A DNA stretch of 5,056 nt from an uncultured Bacteroidales bacterium (GTDB taxonomy: Bacteria > Bacteroidota > Bacteroidia > Bacteroidales > Lentimicrobiaceae), in NCBI GenBank assembly GCA_937864935.1, contig CALMDN010000170.1:1-5056 (forward strand), in the 5' to 3' direction. Shown here in pieces: positions 1-5,056 of this stretch. The notes beneath the pieces were generated by a model, which saw only the letters and a program-made list of their open reading frames with translations, searched no databases and was not told the origin of the DNA. Made by a program: the position numbers and the translations under genes. Positions within the stretch are counted from its first letter, which is position 1; every line of letters begins with the position of its first letter.

Positions 1-387
1 AGAGGATCTCCCCGTCGGCCTCAACTTCGAGAACTTCCGGGACTGAGCGGTTTCGTAGCTGAAATGACCATCTTCTTCGGCGCCTTCCAGCACACCGATT
101 TCTTCCACCGTTTTCTCACCATCATGGCCACCACCAGTATTGTGGTCACCGCGGTGTATATCCTGAGGGTGGTCGGAATCCTGCTGCTCGGCCCCATCAA
201 GGATGAGCATTTCCTTCACCTGGAGGATGCAAAATGGCACGAACGCCTCTCCACCATCACCCTGGTGCTGGCCATCGCCGCCATCGGTATTGCCCCGCTC
301 TGGCTGTCCGACATGATCAACGTCAGCCTGGAGCCCATCGTGAATAAAATTTCCATGGCCGGATTCGAATTCACCGGCCTGTTCTGA
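1..387 (+). CDS. nuoM: NADH-quinone oxidoreductase subunit M, C-terminal part (5' end outside window)
   Basis: This is the C-terminal ~118 residues of NuoM, an antiporter-like membrane subunit of complex I that helps couple NADH:quinone electron transfer to proton pumping. The reading frame is open from base 1, but recognisable NuoM sequence begins at base 34 with LPGLSGFVAEM. The Glu of FVAE (bases 61-63) matches the position of the essential E407 of E. coli NuoM, judged from memory of the GEF motif there. Two further hydrophobic helices follow: one around bases 112-195, ending in YILRVVGILLLG, and one around 250-320, ending in PLWLSDMI. The stop TGA is at 385-387. nuoN follows after 63 bp in the usual nuoM-nuoN order. 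The first 11 codons are strongly charged (RGSPRRPQLRE), unlike the hydrophobic helix expected just before GLPG, so this edge is suspect. The ATG at 64 is an internal Met, not the start. Confidence 0.93.
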   Translation, partial: RGSPRRPQLRELPGLSGFVAEMTIFFGAFQHTDFFHRFLTIMATTSIVVTAVYILRVVGILLLGPIKDEHFLHLEDAKWHERLSTITLVLAIAAIGIAPLWLSDMINVSLEPIVNKISMAGFEFTGLF

Positions 388-450
388 TTAGCATTGAAGT
401 CAGCCGCCGGCGTCAGCCCCGGCTTAAACAAAACCTTATAGATTGGTAGT

Positions 451-1875
451 ATGACAGTCAACGATTTTCTTCTCATGCGGCACGAACTCATGCTGGTGGC
501 CATCGCGCTTATCCTGCTGATAACCGACCTGATGGTGAAACCCGCGCACAAGCGTGCCATTGTTCCGTTCGCCATAGCGCTATTCGCCGTGCAGACCATC
601 ATTGGTTTTCTTCCGGCGGAAGAAGGGGTGCTGTTTGGCGGCATGTTCAAAACCACCCCGCTCATCAGCCTGATGAAGAATGTACTCAACATCGGGGTAC
701 TCATCATCCTGCTGCAATCATGGCCCTGGGTGAACAAACCGGAAAACCGCGAGAAAATGAGCGAATACTTCATTTTGTTGTTCTCAACACTGATCGGGAT
801 GTATTTTATGATCTCGTCAGGCGACTTCCTGATGTTCTACCTTGGCCTTGAAACCGCCACCATTCCCATTGCTGCCCTGGCTGCATACACCCATCACCAG
901 ACCAAATCGGCCGAAGCCGGAGTTAAACTCATACTTTCAAGTGCCCTTTCTTCAGGCATCCTCCTTTTCGGATTGTCGCTCATTTACGGATCCACCGGTA
1001 GCATCTATTTCGACCAGATTGCTGCAGTCTACAGCAATGCTCCGATGCAGGTGCTGGCCTTCCTCTTCTTCTTTTCAGGAATGGCTTTTAAAATCTCCCT
1101 GGTACCCTTCCACCTGTGGACCGCCGATGTTTATGAAGGAGCTCCGGTAAATGTGACCTCCTATCTGTCGGTGATTTCGAAGGGAGCTGCCTCCTTTATC
1201 CTCGTACTGGTACTTTACAAGGTCTTCTTCCAGTTGTTCGACATCTGGCAGAATGTGCTGTATGTGATTTCGGTACTTACCATGTTTGTCGGTAACCTGT
1301 TTGCCCTGAGGCAGCAGAACATGAAGCGCTTTCTTGCCTTCTCCTCCATCGCCCAGGCCGGTTTTATCCTGCTCGGGATGATGGCCGGAAGCCAGATGGG
1401 TATGACCTCAGTGATCTATTTTATCCTGGTGTACATATTCTCAAACCTGGGGGCATTCGGCGTTGTTGCTGCCATTGAGGGCTCAACCGGAAAAATCAAT
1501 ATGCGCGATTACGATGGACTCTACCGCACCAATCCGAAGCTCAGCCTGCTCATGATGCTGGCCATGTTCTCACTTGCCGGTATTCCCCCGGTAGCCGGGT
1601 TCTTCGGAAAGTTCTTCCTGTTTACATCTGCAGCCTCTGCCGGACTCTACTGGCTGGTATTTATTGCCGTACTCAATGCCAACATTTCATTGTATTACTA
1701 TCTTATGGTGGTCAAAGCAATGTTCATCAACAAAACCGATACGCCCATCGCTGCTTTTAAAAGTGATTCAATGACCCGCTTAGGTCTGATATTAAGTGGA
1801 TTGGGTATTTTTGTGGTTGGATTCTGGAGCCAGGTGTATGAGTTTATCAACAGCCTGAGTGTAGGGCTGTTCTAG
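451..1875 (+). CDS. nuoN: NADH-quinone oxidoreductase subunit N
   Basis: A complete 474-residue NuoN, the usual length for the family and normally the last gene of the nuo operon. It is a polytopic inner-membrane proton-channel subunit of complex I with the proton-antiporter (PF00361) core at about residues 120-420. Residues matching the known proton path are present: E134 in FYLGLE, K159, K214 in GMAFKISLVPFHLW, K244 in VISKGA, and K387 in AGFFGKF. The family signature DVYEGAP is at 226-232 and the QQNMKRFLAFSSIAQAGF segment at 288-305. About 13-14 hydrophobic helices can be read. The ATG at 451 is chosen because an in-frame TAG lies at 439-441 with no other ATG between. No Shine-Dalgarno sequence is visible, which is normal in Bacteroidota. 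It is probably co-transcribed with nuoM. No clear terminator follows the stop; repeat arrays do. Confidence 0.97.
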   Translation: MTVNDFLLMRHELMLVAIALILLITDLMVKPAHKRAIVPFAIALFAVQTIIGFLPAEEGVLFGGMFKTTPLISLMKNVLNIGVLIILLQSWPWVNKPENREKMSEYFILLFSTLIGMYFMISSGDFLMFYLGLETATIPIAALAAYTHHQTKSAEAGVKLILSSALSSGILLFGLSLIYGSTGSIYFDQIAAVYSNAPMQVLAFLFFFSGMAFKISLVPFHLWTADVYEGAPVNVTSYLSVISKGAASFILVLVLYKVFFQLFDIWQNVLYVISVLTMFVGNLFALRQQNMKRFLAFSSIAQAGFILLGMMAGSQMGMTSVIYFILVYIFSNLGAFGVVAAIEGSTGKINMRDYDGLYRTNPKLSLLMMLAMFSLAGIPPVAGFFGKFFLFTSAASAGLYWLVFIAVLNANISLYYYLMVVKAMFINKTDTPIAAFKSDSMTRLGLILSGLGIFVVGFWSQVYEFINSLSVGLF

Positions 1876-1909
1876 GGAATGATGACAGCAAAGGATGGGA
1901 AAAACAAAT

Positions 1910-1937
1910 TTCTAATATCTAATGTCTAATTTCTAAT
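1910..1937. repeat. Tandem heptamer array, (N)TCTAAT x4
   Basis: Four consecutive 7-bp units are seen: TTCTAAT, ATCTAAT, GTCTAAT, TTCTAAT. Only the first base of the unit varies. The array begins 34 bp after the nuoN stop, in non-coding AT-rich DNA. No coding or hairpin function is apparent. Confidence 0.85.
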
Positions 1938-1964
1938 GCCTGAAAACAAAACTACCAAATCCTG

Positions 1965-2006
1965 ACTTTTTACCTTTTACTTTTTACTTTTTACTTTTTA
2001 CTTTTC
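1965..2006. repeat. Tandem heptamer array, ACTTTTT x6
   Basis: Six consecutive 7-bp units are seen: ACTTTTT, ACCTTTT, ACTTTTT three times, then ACTTTTC. The period is again 7, as in the TCTAAT array 27 bp upstream, but the unit is unrelated in sequence. The array ends 5 bp before the ATG at 2012, so it would lie in the 5' untranslated leader or promoter of that gene. Because it is upstream of the start codon, changes in copy number would alter spacing and not reading frame. Confidence 0.9.
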
Positions 2007-2011
2007 AACTT

Positions 2012-2380
2012 ATGCCACTGCAAGCCAAACACATCGTCGAAGAGATCAACGGGACACGTTGCACCGTTGTTGAAAAAGGATCCACCGCCGGAAGAATGGA
2101 GTTTCTGAAGACCCTGCTGAGCTTCAACGGGTTGGAGGTAATTACTGCTGAAGAGAAAAAGGAGGATGAAACCGCCGCAACCACATTCACCATCGGAGTC
2201 AGCGACCTGGTTTTCAACCCGGTAATTGCTGTATATGAGATGGCCCTGAAGGCTCCCGGAGGTGGCAGGGTTTCCCCTGCATACTGGGAACAGCAGCAGA
2301 CAGACATCGTTGACCAGTATTGGGTCAGCGAAAAGGAGGTTGCCGAGGGCACCTCAGCCTGGCATCTGCGCGAAAAATGA
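2012..2380 (+). CDS. Small conserved-looking protein of unknown function
   Basis: A 122-residue soluble protein with no signal peptide and no membrane segment. The N-terminal half is HIVEEINGTRCTVVEKG followed by a helix-like stretch (residues 25-40) ending in FNGLEV. An acidic/lysine linker (46-54) leads to a second part, TFTIGVSDLVFNPVIAVYE (58-76), and a GGGRVSPAYWE segment (83-93). From memory, similar short proteins with VSD-x-x-FNPV-x-AVYE and a following PAYW occur as hypothetical proteins in Bacteroidota, but I cannot name a domain family or function. The frame is supported by the terminator 25 bp after the stop and by composition like that of nuoN. ATG 2012 is the only sensible start. 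The upstream frame runs open through the ACTTTTT array because that repeat has no stops in any forward frame, but it contains no ATG. It could be read through from nuoN or have its own promoter. Confidence 0.8.
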   Translation: MPLQAKHIVEEINGTRCTVVEKGSTAGRMEFLKTLLSFNGLEVITAEEKKEDETAATTFTIGVSDLVFNPVIAVYEMALKAPGGGRVSPAYWEQQQTDIVDQYWVSEKEVAEGTSAWHLREK

Positions 2381-2405
2381 TACTTTTTCCTGATAACCGA
2401 AAATT

Positions 2406-2433
2406 TCCCTGGCGCTTGCCGGGGATTTTTTTT
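2406..2433 (+). terminator. Intrinsic terminator after the 2012-2380 gene
   Basis: The stem TCCCTGGC (2406-2413) pairs with GCCGGGGA (2418-2425) over 8 bp with one T.G wobble, around the loop GCTT. Eight T residues follow at 2426-2433. The preceding AAA at 2401-2403 can extend pairing with part of the T-tract across a TT mismatch. It starts 25 bp after the stop codon and closes the transcript containing the small unknown gene. Confidence 0.88.
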
Positions 2434-2923
2434 GGTACGCAACTCAAGTGTTCTGAAAGAGTTCTGTTAAAGGAGGGAATGATTCTAAATTACTTTTCAT
2501 TGTTGTCAGGTTAAAGTAAAAGAAACCTTGACACTATCCTATTATCATCTGAACCCCTTCCCAATAGCTATCTGAACACTATAATCGCTCTAAATCAGAT
2601 AAATAAGCAAGTGATTTCCTACATGAAAGACGCATGCAGACCGGTTGGTGATTTCGTGTGTTGGTGTCAGAAAAAGATAGTAAGGTAATAGTTTTGAATA
2701 ATGCAGTAATCCAGTATTTTCAATTAGTTTAAAGGAAACCAATTATTTTTTCAGGTCAACAATGATTACTTTTACAGAATCCCGGGAAAAGACTTGGTGT
2801 TTCCACGCTTGTATTGACTTTTTAACCTAAATTTGAACGTTCAGCCGTATACCAGAGATTGTTTCAAAAATTCAGTTTCAGACCGTTTAATTCCTATCAT
2901 TGATTTATAGATAACCGATCCTT
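2434..2923. other. AT-rich intergenic gap without a convincing gene
   Basis: About 490 bp between the terminator and the next CDS. It is clearly more AT-rich than the nuo genes. Stops are frequent in the forward frames. The only short frames I saw are an 11-codon one at 2479-2514 behind an AGGAGG placed just 2 bp from its ATG, and a 21-codon one at 2623-2688; neither looks like a gene. Two matches to TAnnTTTG lie here (2689-2696 and 2828-2835). The 8-mer ATCTGAAC occurs twice (2547-2554, 2570-2577), as does ACACTAT (2531-2537, 2576-2582), forming a loose local repetition. No intrinsic terminator is evident inside the gap, so a discrete small RNA is not supported, though a long leader or decayed sequence is possible. 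Confidence 0.6.
2828..2835 (+). promoter_or_regulatory. Putative Bacteroidota -7 promoter element for the 2924 gene
   Basis: TAAATTTG is a full match to the Bacteroidota -7 consensus TAnnTTTG. A partial -33 element, TTG within CTTG at 2808-2811, lies 16 bp upstream, which is shorter than the usual ~19-21 bp spacer. Initiation just downstream would give a leader of roughly 80 nt before the ATG at 2924. Confidence 0.45.
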
Positions 2924-3391
2924 ATGAAATTTGCATTTCTCCTGTTTACATTACTTTTTACCGGACTATCCAACATCCTTGCCCAGCAGCAAACCGACAC
3001 CTTACAGATTATAAATATCCCCGGCAAAGGCTATACCTGGGATGGCAATTACCTGAATTCCAAAAGAATGAAAGCAGTACTACTCAGCAATGATGAAGCC
3101 TCTGGAGTTTACCGGAATGCACTTGCCAACCGCAATACAGCCTTCACCTTTCTGATTACAGGAAGCGTAATACTGGCAGGAGGCTTGATTTATGACCGTT
3201 CGGTCGGACTTTATAAGGTTGCCGGAGGTTTCTTTATTCTGCTTGCATTGCCGGTCTGGACCATTTATGATGTACGGACAGACAAAGCCGTTGAAATCTA
3301 TAACGATGGTATCATTCAAAAAAAAGCCGCCGAAAAATCAGTTTCATTCGGACTGAATTCCGGCGGGATTGGGATAAGTTTTAATTTCTGA
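2924..3391 (+). CDS. Predicted secreted/membrane protein of unknown function (Bacteroidota-type)
   Basis: A 155-residue protein with a good signal peptide (MKFAFLLFTLLFTGLSNILA, cleavage likely before QQQ at 21). A short polar region (21-70) contains GYTWDGNYLNSKRMKAVL and the Asn/Ala-rich YRNALANRN. Two hydrophobic segments follow at about 73-90 and 97-115, then KAVEIYNDG (121-129) and a C-terminal SFGLNSGGIGISFNF stretch ending in an aromatic residue. From memory, this layout (signal peptide, Tyr/Gly 'YxxxG' segment, paired hydrophobic helices, A-V-x-I-Y-N motif, beta-like C terminus) recurs in many uncharacterised Bacteroidota proteins. The location is inferred as inner membrane or envelope; no enzyme motif is visible. 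It is monocistronic, with a terminator upstream and a convergent tRNA downstream. Its composition is more AT-rich than nuoN. ATG 2924 is chosen because the signal peptide starts there. Confidence 0.85.
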   Translation: MKFAFLLFTLLFTGLSNILAQQQTDTLQIINIPGKGYTWDGNYLNSKRMKAVLLSNDEASGVYRNALANRNTAFTFLITGSVILAGGLIYDRSVGLYKVAGGFFILLALPVWTIYDVRTDKAVEIYNDGIIQKKAAEKSVSFGLNSGGIGISFNF

Positions 3392-3410
3392 TTCTTCTGG
3401 CAGAAATCAG
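3388..3410 (+). other. Hairpin overlapping the stop codon of the 2924 gene
   Basis: CTGATTCTTCT (3388-3398) can pair with AGAAATCAG (3402-3410) over 9 bp with a 2-nt bulge and a GGC loop. The stem includes the TGA stop. There is no T-tract after it, so it is not a standard intrinsic terminator. It could protect the mRNA 3' end or be chance. Confidence 0.35.
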
Positions 3411-3579
3411 CGTTAAGATATGAACGTATTTCAATTACATGATAGCAATCAAATGTTATACTTCAGCAGTTCCGATAATAAGATGAAGAGCGGGTTTGAT
3501 ACAATAAACGAAGGATCGGTTGACTTGTCAGCCATAGCCTTTGACAGAAAAAATGGCATATCCCGGGAGGATTTGCCAC

Positions 3580-3605
3580 AAAAAAAAGGCCCGCAAAAGC
3601 GAACC
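3580..3605 (-). terminator. Intrinsic terminator of the tRNA-His transcript
   Basis: Read on the minus strand: GGTTCGC, loop TTTT, GCGGGCC, then eight T residues. The 7-bp stem has two T.G wobbles. It lies about 20 bp beyond the tRNA 3' end. The plus strand lacks a T-tract after the hairpin, so it serves the minus-strand transcript only. Confidence 0.85.
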
Positions 3606-3626
3606 TCTTCTTAAAACAATGTTTCG

Positions 3627-3701
3627 GGTGAATGATGGGATTCGAACCCACGACCCTCAGAACCACAATCTGATGCTCTAACCGACTGAGCTACACTCAC
3701 C
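3627..3701 (-). tRNA. tRNA-His (anticodon GTG)
   Basis: A complete cloverleaf can be read on the minus strand. The acceptor stem pairs GTGAGTG with CATTCAC (one G.T wobble). The D-arm runs GCTC...GAGC. The anticodon stem pairs TCAGA with TCTGA around the loop TTGTGGT, giving anticodon GTG at 3666-3664. The T-arm is GTGGG-TTCGAAT-CCCAT. The extra 5' G(-1) at 3701, opposite discriminator C73 at 3627, is the hallmark identity element of bacterial tRNA-His and confirms the assignment. The 3' CCA is not encoded (CGA follows C73), so the CCA-adding enzyme must supply it. The gene stands alone, with a promoter-like element just upstream and a terminator just downstream, and is convergent with the 2924 gene. 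Confidence 0.97.
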
Positions 3702-3716
3702 GTTTGTAACGAGGGG

Positions 3717-3724
3717 CAAAAGTA
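3717..3724 (-). promoter_or_regulatory. Putative -7 promoter element for tRNA-His
   Basis: On the minus strand this reads TACTTTTG, a full match to TAnnTTTG. It ends 15 bp before the mature tRNA 5' end, leaving a leader of only a few nucleotides, which fits a tRNA gene. No clear TTTG -33 element is seen at the expected distance. Confidence 0.5.
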
Positions 3725-3795
3725 AAACAATTCTCTGAAATACTAAAATTTTAATCAAGGATTTTTTAAGCCTTATTCCCACTAAATTCTACAAG

Positions 3796-3817
3796 AATCA
3801 ATCACCGGAAATTGATT
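3796..3817. repeat. Inverted repeat AATCAAT-N8-ATTGATT, candidate operator
   Basis: Perfect 7-bp arms (3796-3802 and 3811-3817) are separated by CACCGGAA. The right arm overlaps by one base the TAAATTTG element at 3817-3824. The position directly upstream of a -7 box is where a dimeric regulator could bind. There is no direct evidence of binding, and AT-rich arms can arise by chance. Confidence 0.35.
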
Positions 3818-3824
3818 AAATTTG
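3817..3824 (+). promoter_or_regulatory. Putative -7 promoter element for the AIM24-family gene
   Basis: TAAATTTG is a full match to TAnnTTTG, 89 bp before the ATG at 3914. No TTTG is seen at the -33 position, so the assignment rests on the -7 element and its place in the only sizeable non-coding stretch before the gene. Confidence 0.45.
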
Positions 3825-3913
3825 CATGAACGGAGATACAGATTGCACCAATCAATGCTCGCCGATACCCTCATCACAGACAACAATTATAAAATACAAT
3901 CAACTAAAATCCA

Positions 3914-4684
3914 ATGGCTGACATCATCGATTACAAAATTATCGGCGACGACATGCAACTCGTCGAAATAGAACTGGATCCTTCAGAAGGGGTGCGTGCC
4001 GAAGTGGGCGCCATGATGTTTATGGACGACGGCATCGAAATGCAGACCACCACAGGTGGCGGCCTTTTCAAAGGCTTCAAGCGGATGCTTACCGGCGACG
4101 GCTTTTTCATCACCACCTTCCTCAACAACACCCGTCTCAAAAGGAAAGTAGCCTTTGGCGCTCCCTATCCCGGCAAGATCATCCCCCTTGAACTCGACCG
4201 GCTCGGTGGTGAATTCCTGTGTCAGAAGGATTCCTTCCTCTGTGCAGCCAATGGCATCGACATCGACATTGCCTTTACCAAAAAAATCGGCGCTGGCTTG
4301 TTTGGTGGCGAAGGCTTTATCCTTCAGCGCCTTTCGGGTCACGGACTGGCGTTTGTGCAGGCCGGCGGAGCCATAGTTCAGCGTCAGCTGCAGGCCGGAG
4401 AAGTGCTGCACGTGGATACCGGTTGCCTGGTTGCCTTCCACCCTGCGGTGGATTACGACATTCGGTTTATCGGTGGATTCACCAATGCCCTGTTTGGCGG
4501 CGAAGGCCTCTTCCTGGTAAAACTTACCGGTCCGGGACTGGTGTACCTGCAAAGCCTGCCGTTTTCGAGGCTCGCCGACCGGATCATCTCAGCCTCCCGC
4601 ACCAACCGGGAAGAGTCGAAAGGCATCGGTGGGATCGGCGGGTCTATTCTCGGGGGAATACTTGGCGGCGATAAGTCTTACTGA
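3914..4684 (+). CDS. AIM24 / TIGR00266 family protein
   Basis: A complete 256-residue protein of the TIGR00266 (AIM24, PF01987) family. Recognisable family segments in order are RAEVGAMMFMDDGIEMQT (28-45), FKRMLTGDGFF (55-65), APYPGKIIPLEL (83-94), CQKDSFLCA (103-111), FGGEGFILQRLSGHGL (130-145), VDTGCLVAF (167-175), DYDIRFIGG (180-188), FGGEGLFLVKLTGPGL (194-209), and SLPFSRLADRI (214-224). A Gly-rich tail (237-256) ends in GGDKSY. There are no catalytic residues, signal peptide or membrane helix. The family is a beta-rich fold; the fungal member Aim24 is linked to mitochondrial cristae organisation, but bacterial members have no settled function. The two FGGEG segments suggest an internal duplication. 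The ATG at 3914 follows an A-rich leader without a Shine-Dalgarno, typical of the phylum. A permease gene begins ~87 bp after the stop on the same strand, so co-transcription is possible but unproven. Confidence 0.95.
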   Translation: MADIIDYKIIGDDMQLVEIELDPSEGVRAEVGAMMFMDDGIEMQTTTGGGLFKGFKRMLTGDGFFITTFLNNTRLKRKVAFGAPYPGKIIPLELDRLGGEFLCQKDSFLCAANGIDIDIAFTKKIGAGLFGGEGFILQRLSGHGLAFVQAGGAIVQRQLQAGEVLHVDTGCLVAFHPAVDYDIRFIGGFTNALFGGEGLFLVKLTGPGLVYLQSLPFSRLADRIISASRTNREESKGIGGIGGSILGGILGGDKSY

Positions 4685-4771
4685 GAACCAGTTGGCTTCA
4701 CATGATCCAGTCAGGCCAATCAGCATCAACAAGCCAGTTACCTCTTCTTACCCTTTAAGCAGACCGCCATT

Positions 4772-5056
4772 TTGTTCTACAAAAAACGATTGATTCCCGA
4801 AGGCAGCCTTACCGCCCGGTCGTGGCAGAAGCTGAAACGAAGCAAAACGGCCATGATATCCGGTGGAGTGATCCTCTTTGCCGCGCTGGTTGCACTGCTG
4901 GGCTACCTGATAACCCCCGACAGCACCCCGTTTGCAAACACCCAGAACCTTGAGATCGCTGCCATGAAACCCGGTTTCAGGGTCAATCTGCTGCTGATCA
5001 GAAAAGCCGATGCAAAACCGGAATCCACACATCTGTTTTCCTGGCCCATGAATAAC
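4772..5056 (+). CDS. ABC transporter permease, OppC/DppC type, N-terminal part (3' end outside window)
   Basis: The frame is open to the window end and gives 95 residues from a TTG at 4772. It reads FYKKRLIPEGSLTARSWQKLKRSK, then a membrane helix at about 26-47 (AMISGGVILFAALVALLGYLI), then TPDSTPFANTQNLEIAAMKPGF and a polar periplasmic stretch. The basic 'R/K-LKRSK' segment before the first helix, followed by LGYLITPDSTPFAN, fits the N-terminal domain (OppC_N-like) of peptide/nickel-type ABC permeases, in a form I associate with Bacteroidota. It would sit in the inner membrane and form half of the transport channel. The start is uncertain: the frame is open back to 4706 and contains no ATG, only TTG 4772 or ATT 4769. 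Either a non-ATG start or a sequence error is possible. The family call is limited by the short visible region. Confidence 0.7.
   Translation, partial: MFYKKRLIPEGSLTARSWQKLKRSKTAMISGGVILFAALVALLGYLITPDSTPFANTQNLEIAAMKPGFRVNLLLIRKADAKPESTHLFSWPMNN

Noticed and set aside
402..424. GC-rich possible hairpin (AGCCG...CGGCT) between nuoM and nuoN
   Set aside because: Only a 5-bp stem with a long loop and no T-tract; not a terminator and likely chance within an operon gap.
216..773. 185-codon minus-strand frame across the nuoM-nuoN junction
   Set aside because: Antisense to two confident nuo genes, with no coherent protein features.
2479..2514. 11-codon frame behind AGGAGG, possible leader peptide
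   Set aside because: The AGGAGG ends only 2 bp before the ATG, too close to work normally; Bacteroidota rarely rely on such sites, and no attenuator-like structure follows.
2528..2533. TTGACA, a sigma70-like -35 box
   Set aside because: No TATAAT-like element at 16-18 bp, and the primary sigma factor of Bacteroidota uses a different consensus.
3420..3614. 64-codon plus-strand frame between the 2924 gene and tRNA-His
   Set aside because: Its last ~12 codons are the A-tract and hairpin of the tRNA-His terminator, there is no promoter or ribosome site, and the residue pattern shows no domain, signal or helix. Probably chance.
3983..4552. 189-codon minus-strand frame opposite the AIM24-family gene
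   Set aside because: It lies wholly antisense to a confidently identified gene; its length reflects the codon bias of the sense strand.
4219..4674. 151-codon plus-strand frame inside the AIM24-family gene
   Set aside because: Out-of-frame shadow, rich in Arg/Trp/Cys as expected from a shifted GC-rich gene, with no recognisable domain.

Overview
The window looks like chromosomal DNA from a member of the Bacteroidota, probably a Bacteroidales/Marinilabiliales-type organism. The evidence is the gene content, the lack of Shine-Dalgarno sequences before confident starts, several matches to the Bacteroidota -7 promoter element TAnnTTTG, a tRNA gene without an encoded CCA end, and a small secreted/membrane protein of a type common in that phylum. 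No mobile element, CRISPR array, defence locus or biosynthetic cluster is visible. I do not see a new multi-gene system.

Left part (1-1875): the 3' end of nuoM followed by complete nuoN, the last two membrane subunits of the proton-pumping NADH:quinone oxidoreductase (complex I). The first ~33 bases do not encode the hydrophobic helix expected in NuoM and may be sequence error at an assembly edge. After nuoN come two short tandem arrays, both of period 7 (NTCTAAT x4, then ACTTTTT x6). The second stops five bases before the ATG of a small cytoplasmic protein of unknown function (2012-2380), which ends in a clear intrinsic terminator.

Middle part (2434-3913): an AT-rich gap of about 490 bp with two -7-like elements and no convincing gene; a 155-residue secreted or membrane protein of unknown function; and, on the minus strand, a tRNA-His(GTG) gene with its own promoter-like element and terminator. 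A second regulatory region, with an inverted repeat beside a TAAATTTG element, precedes the next gene.

Right part (3914-5056): a complete AIM24/TIGR00266-family protein, then the 5' end of an OppC/DppC-type ABC transporter permease. The permease has no ATG start in its frame and runs off the window.

The nuo genes form one functional unit (respiratory proton pumping). The other genes appear to be independent housekeeping or hypothetical loci, and nothing in the sequence ties them into a shared pathway.
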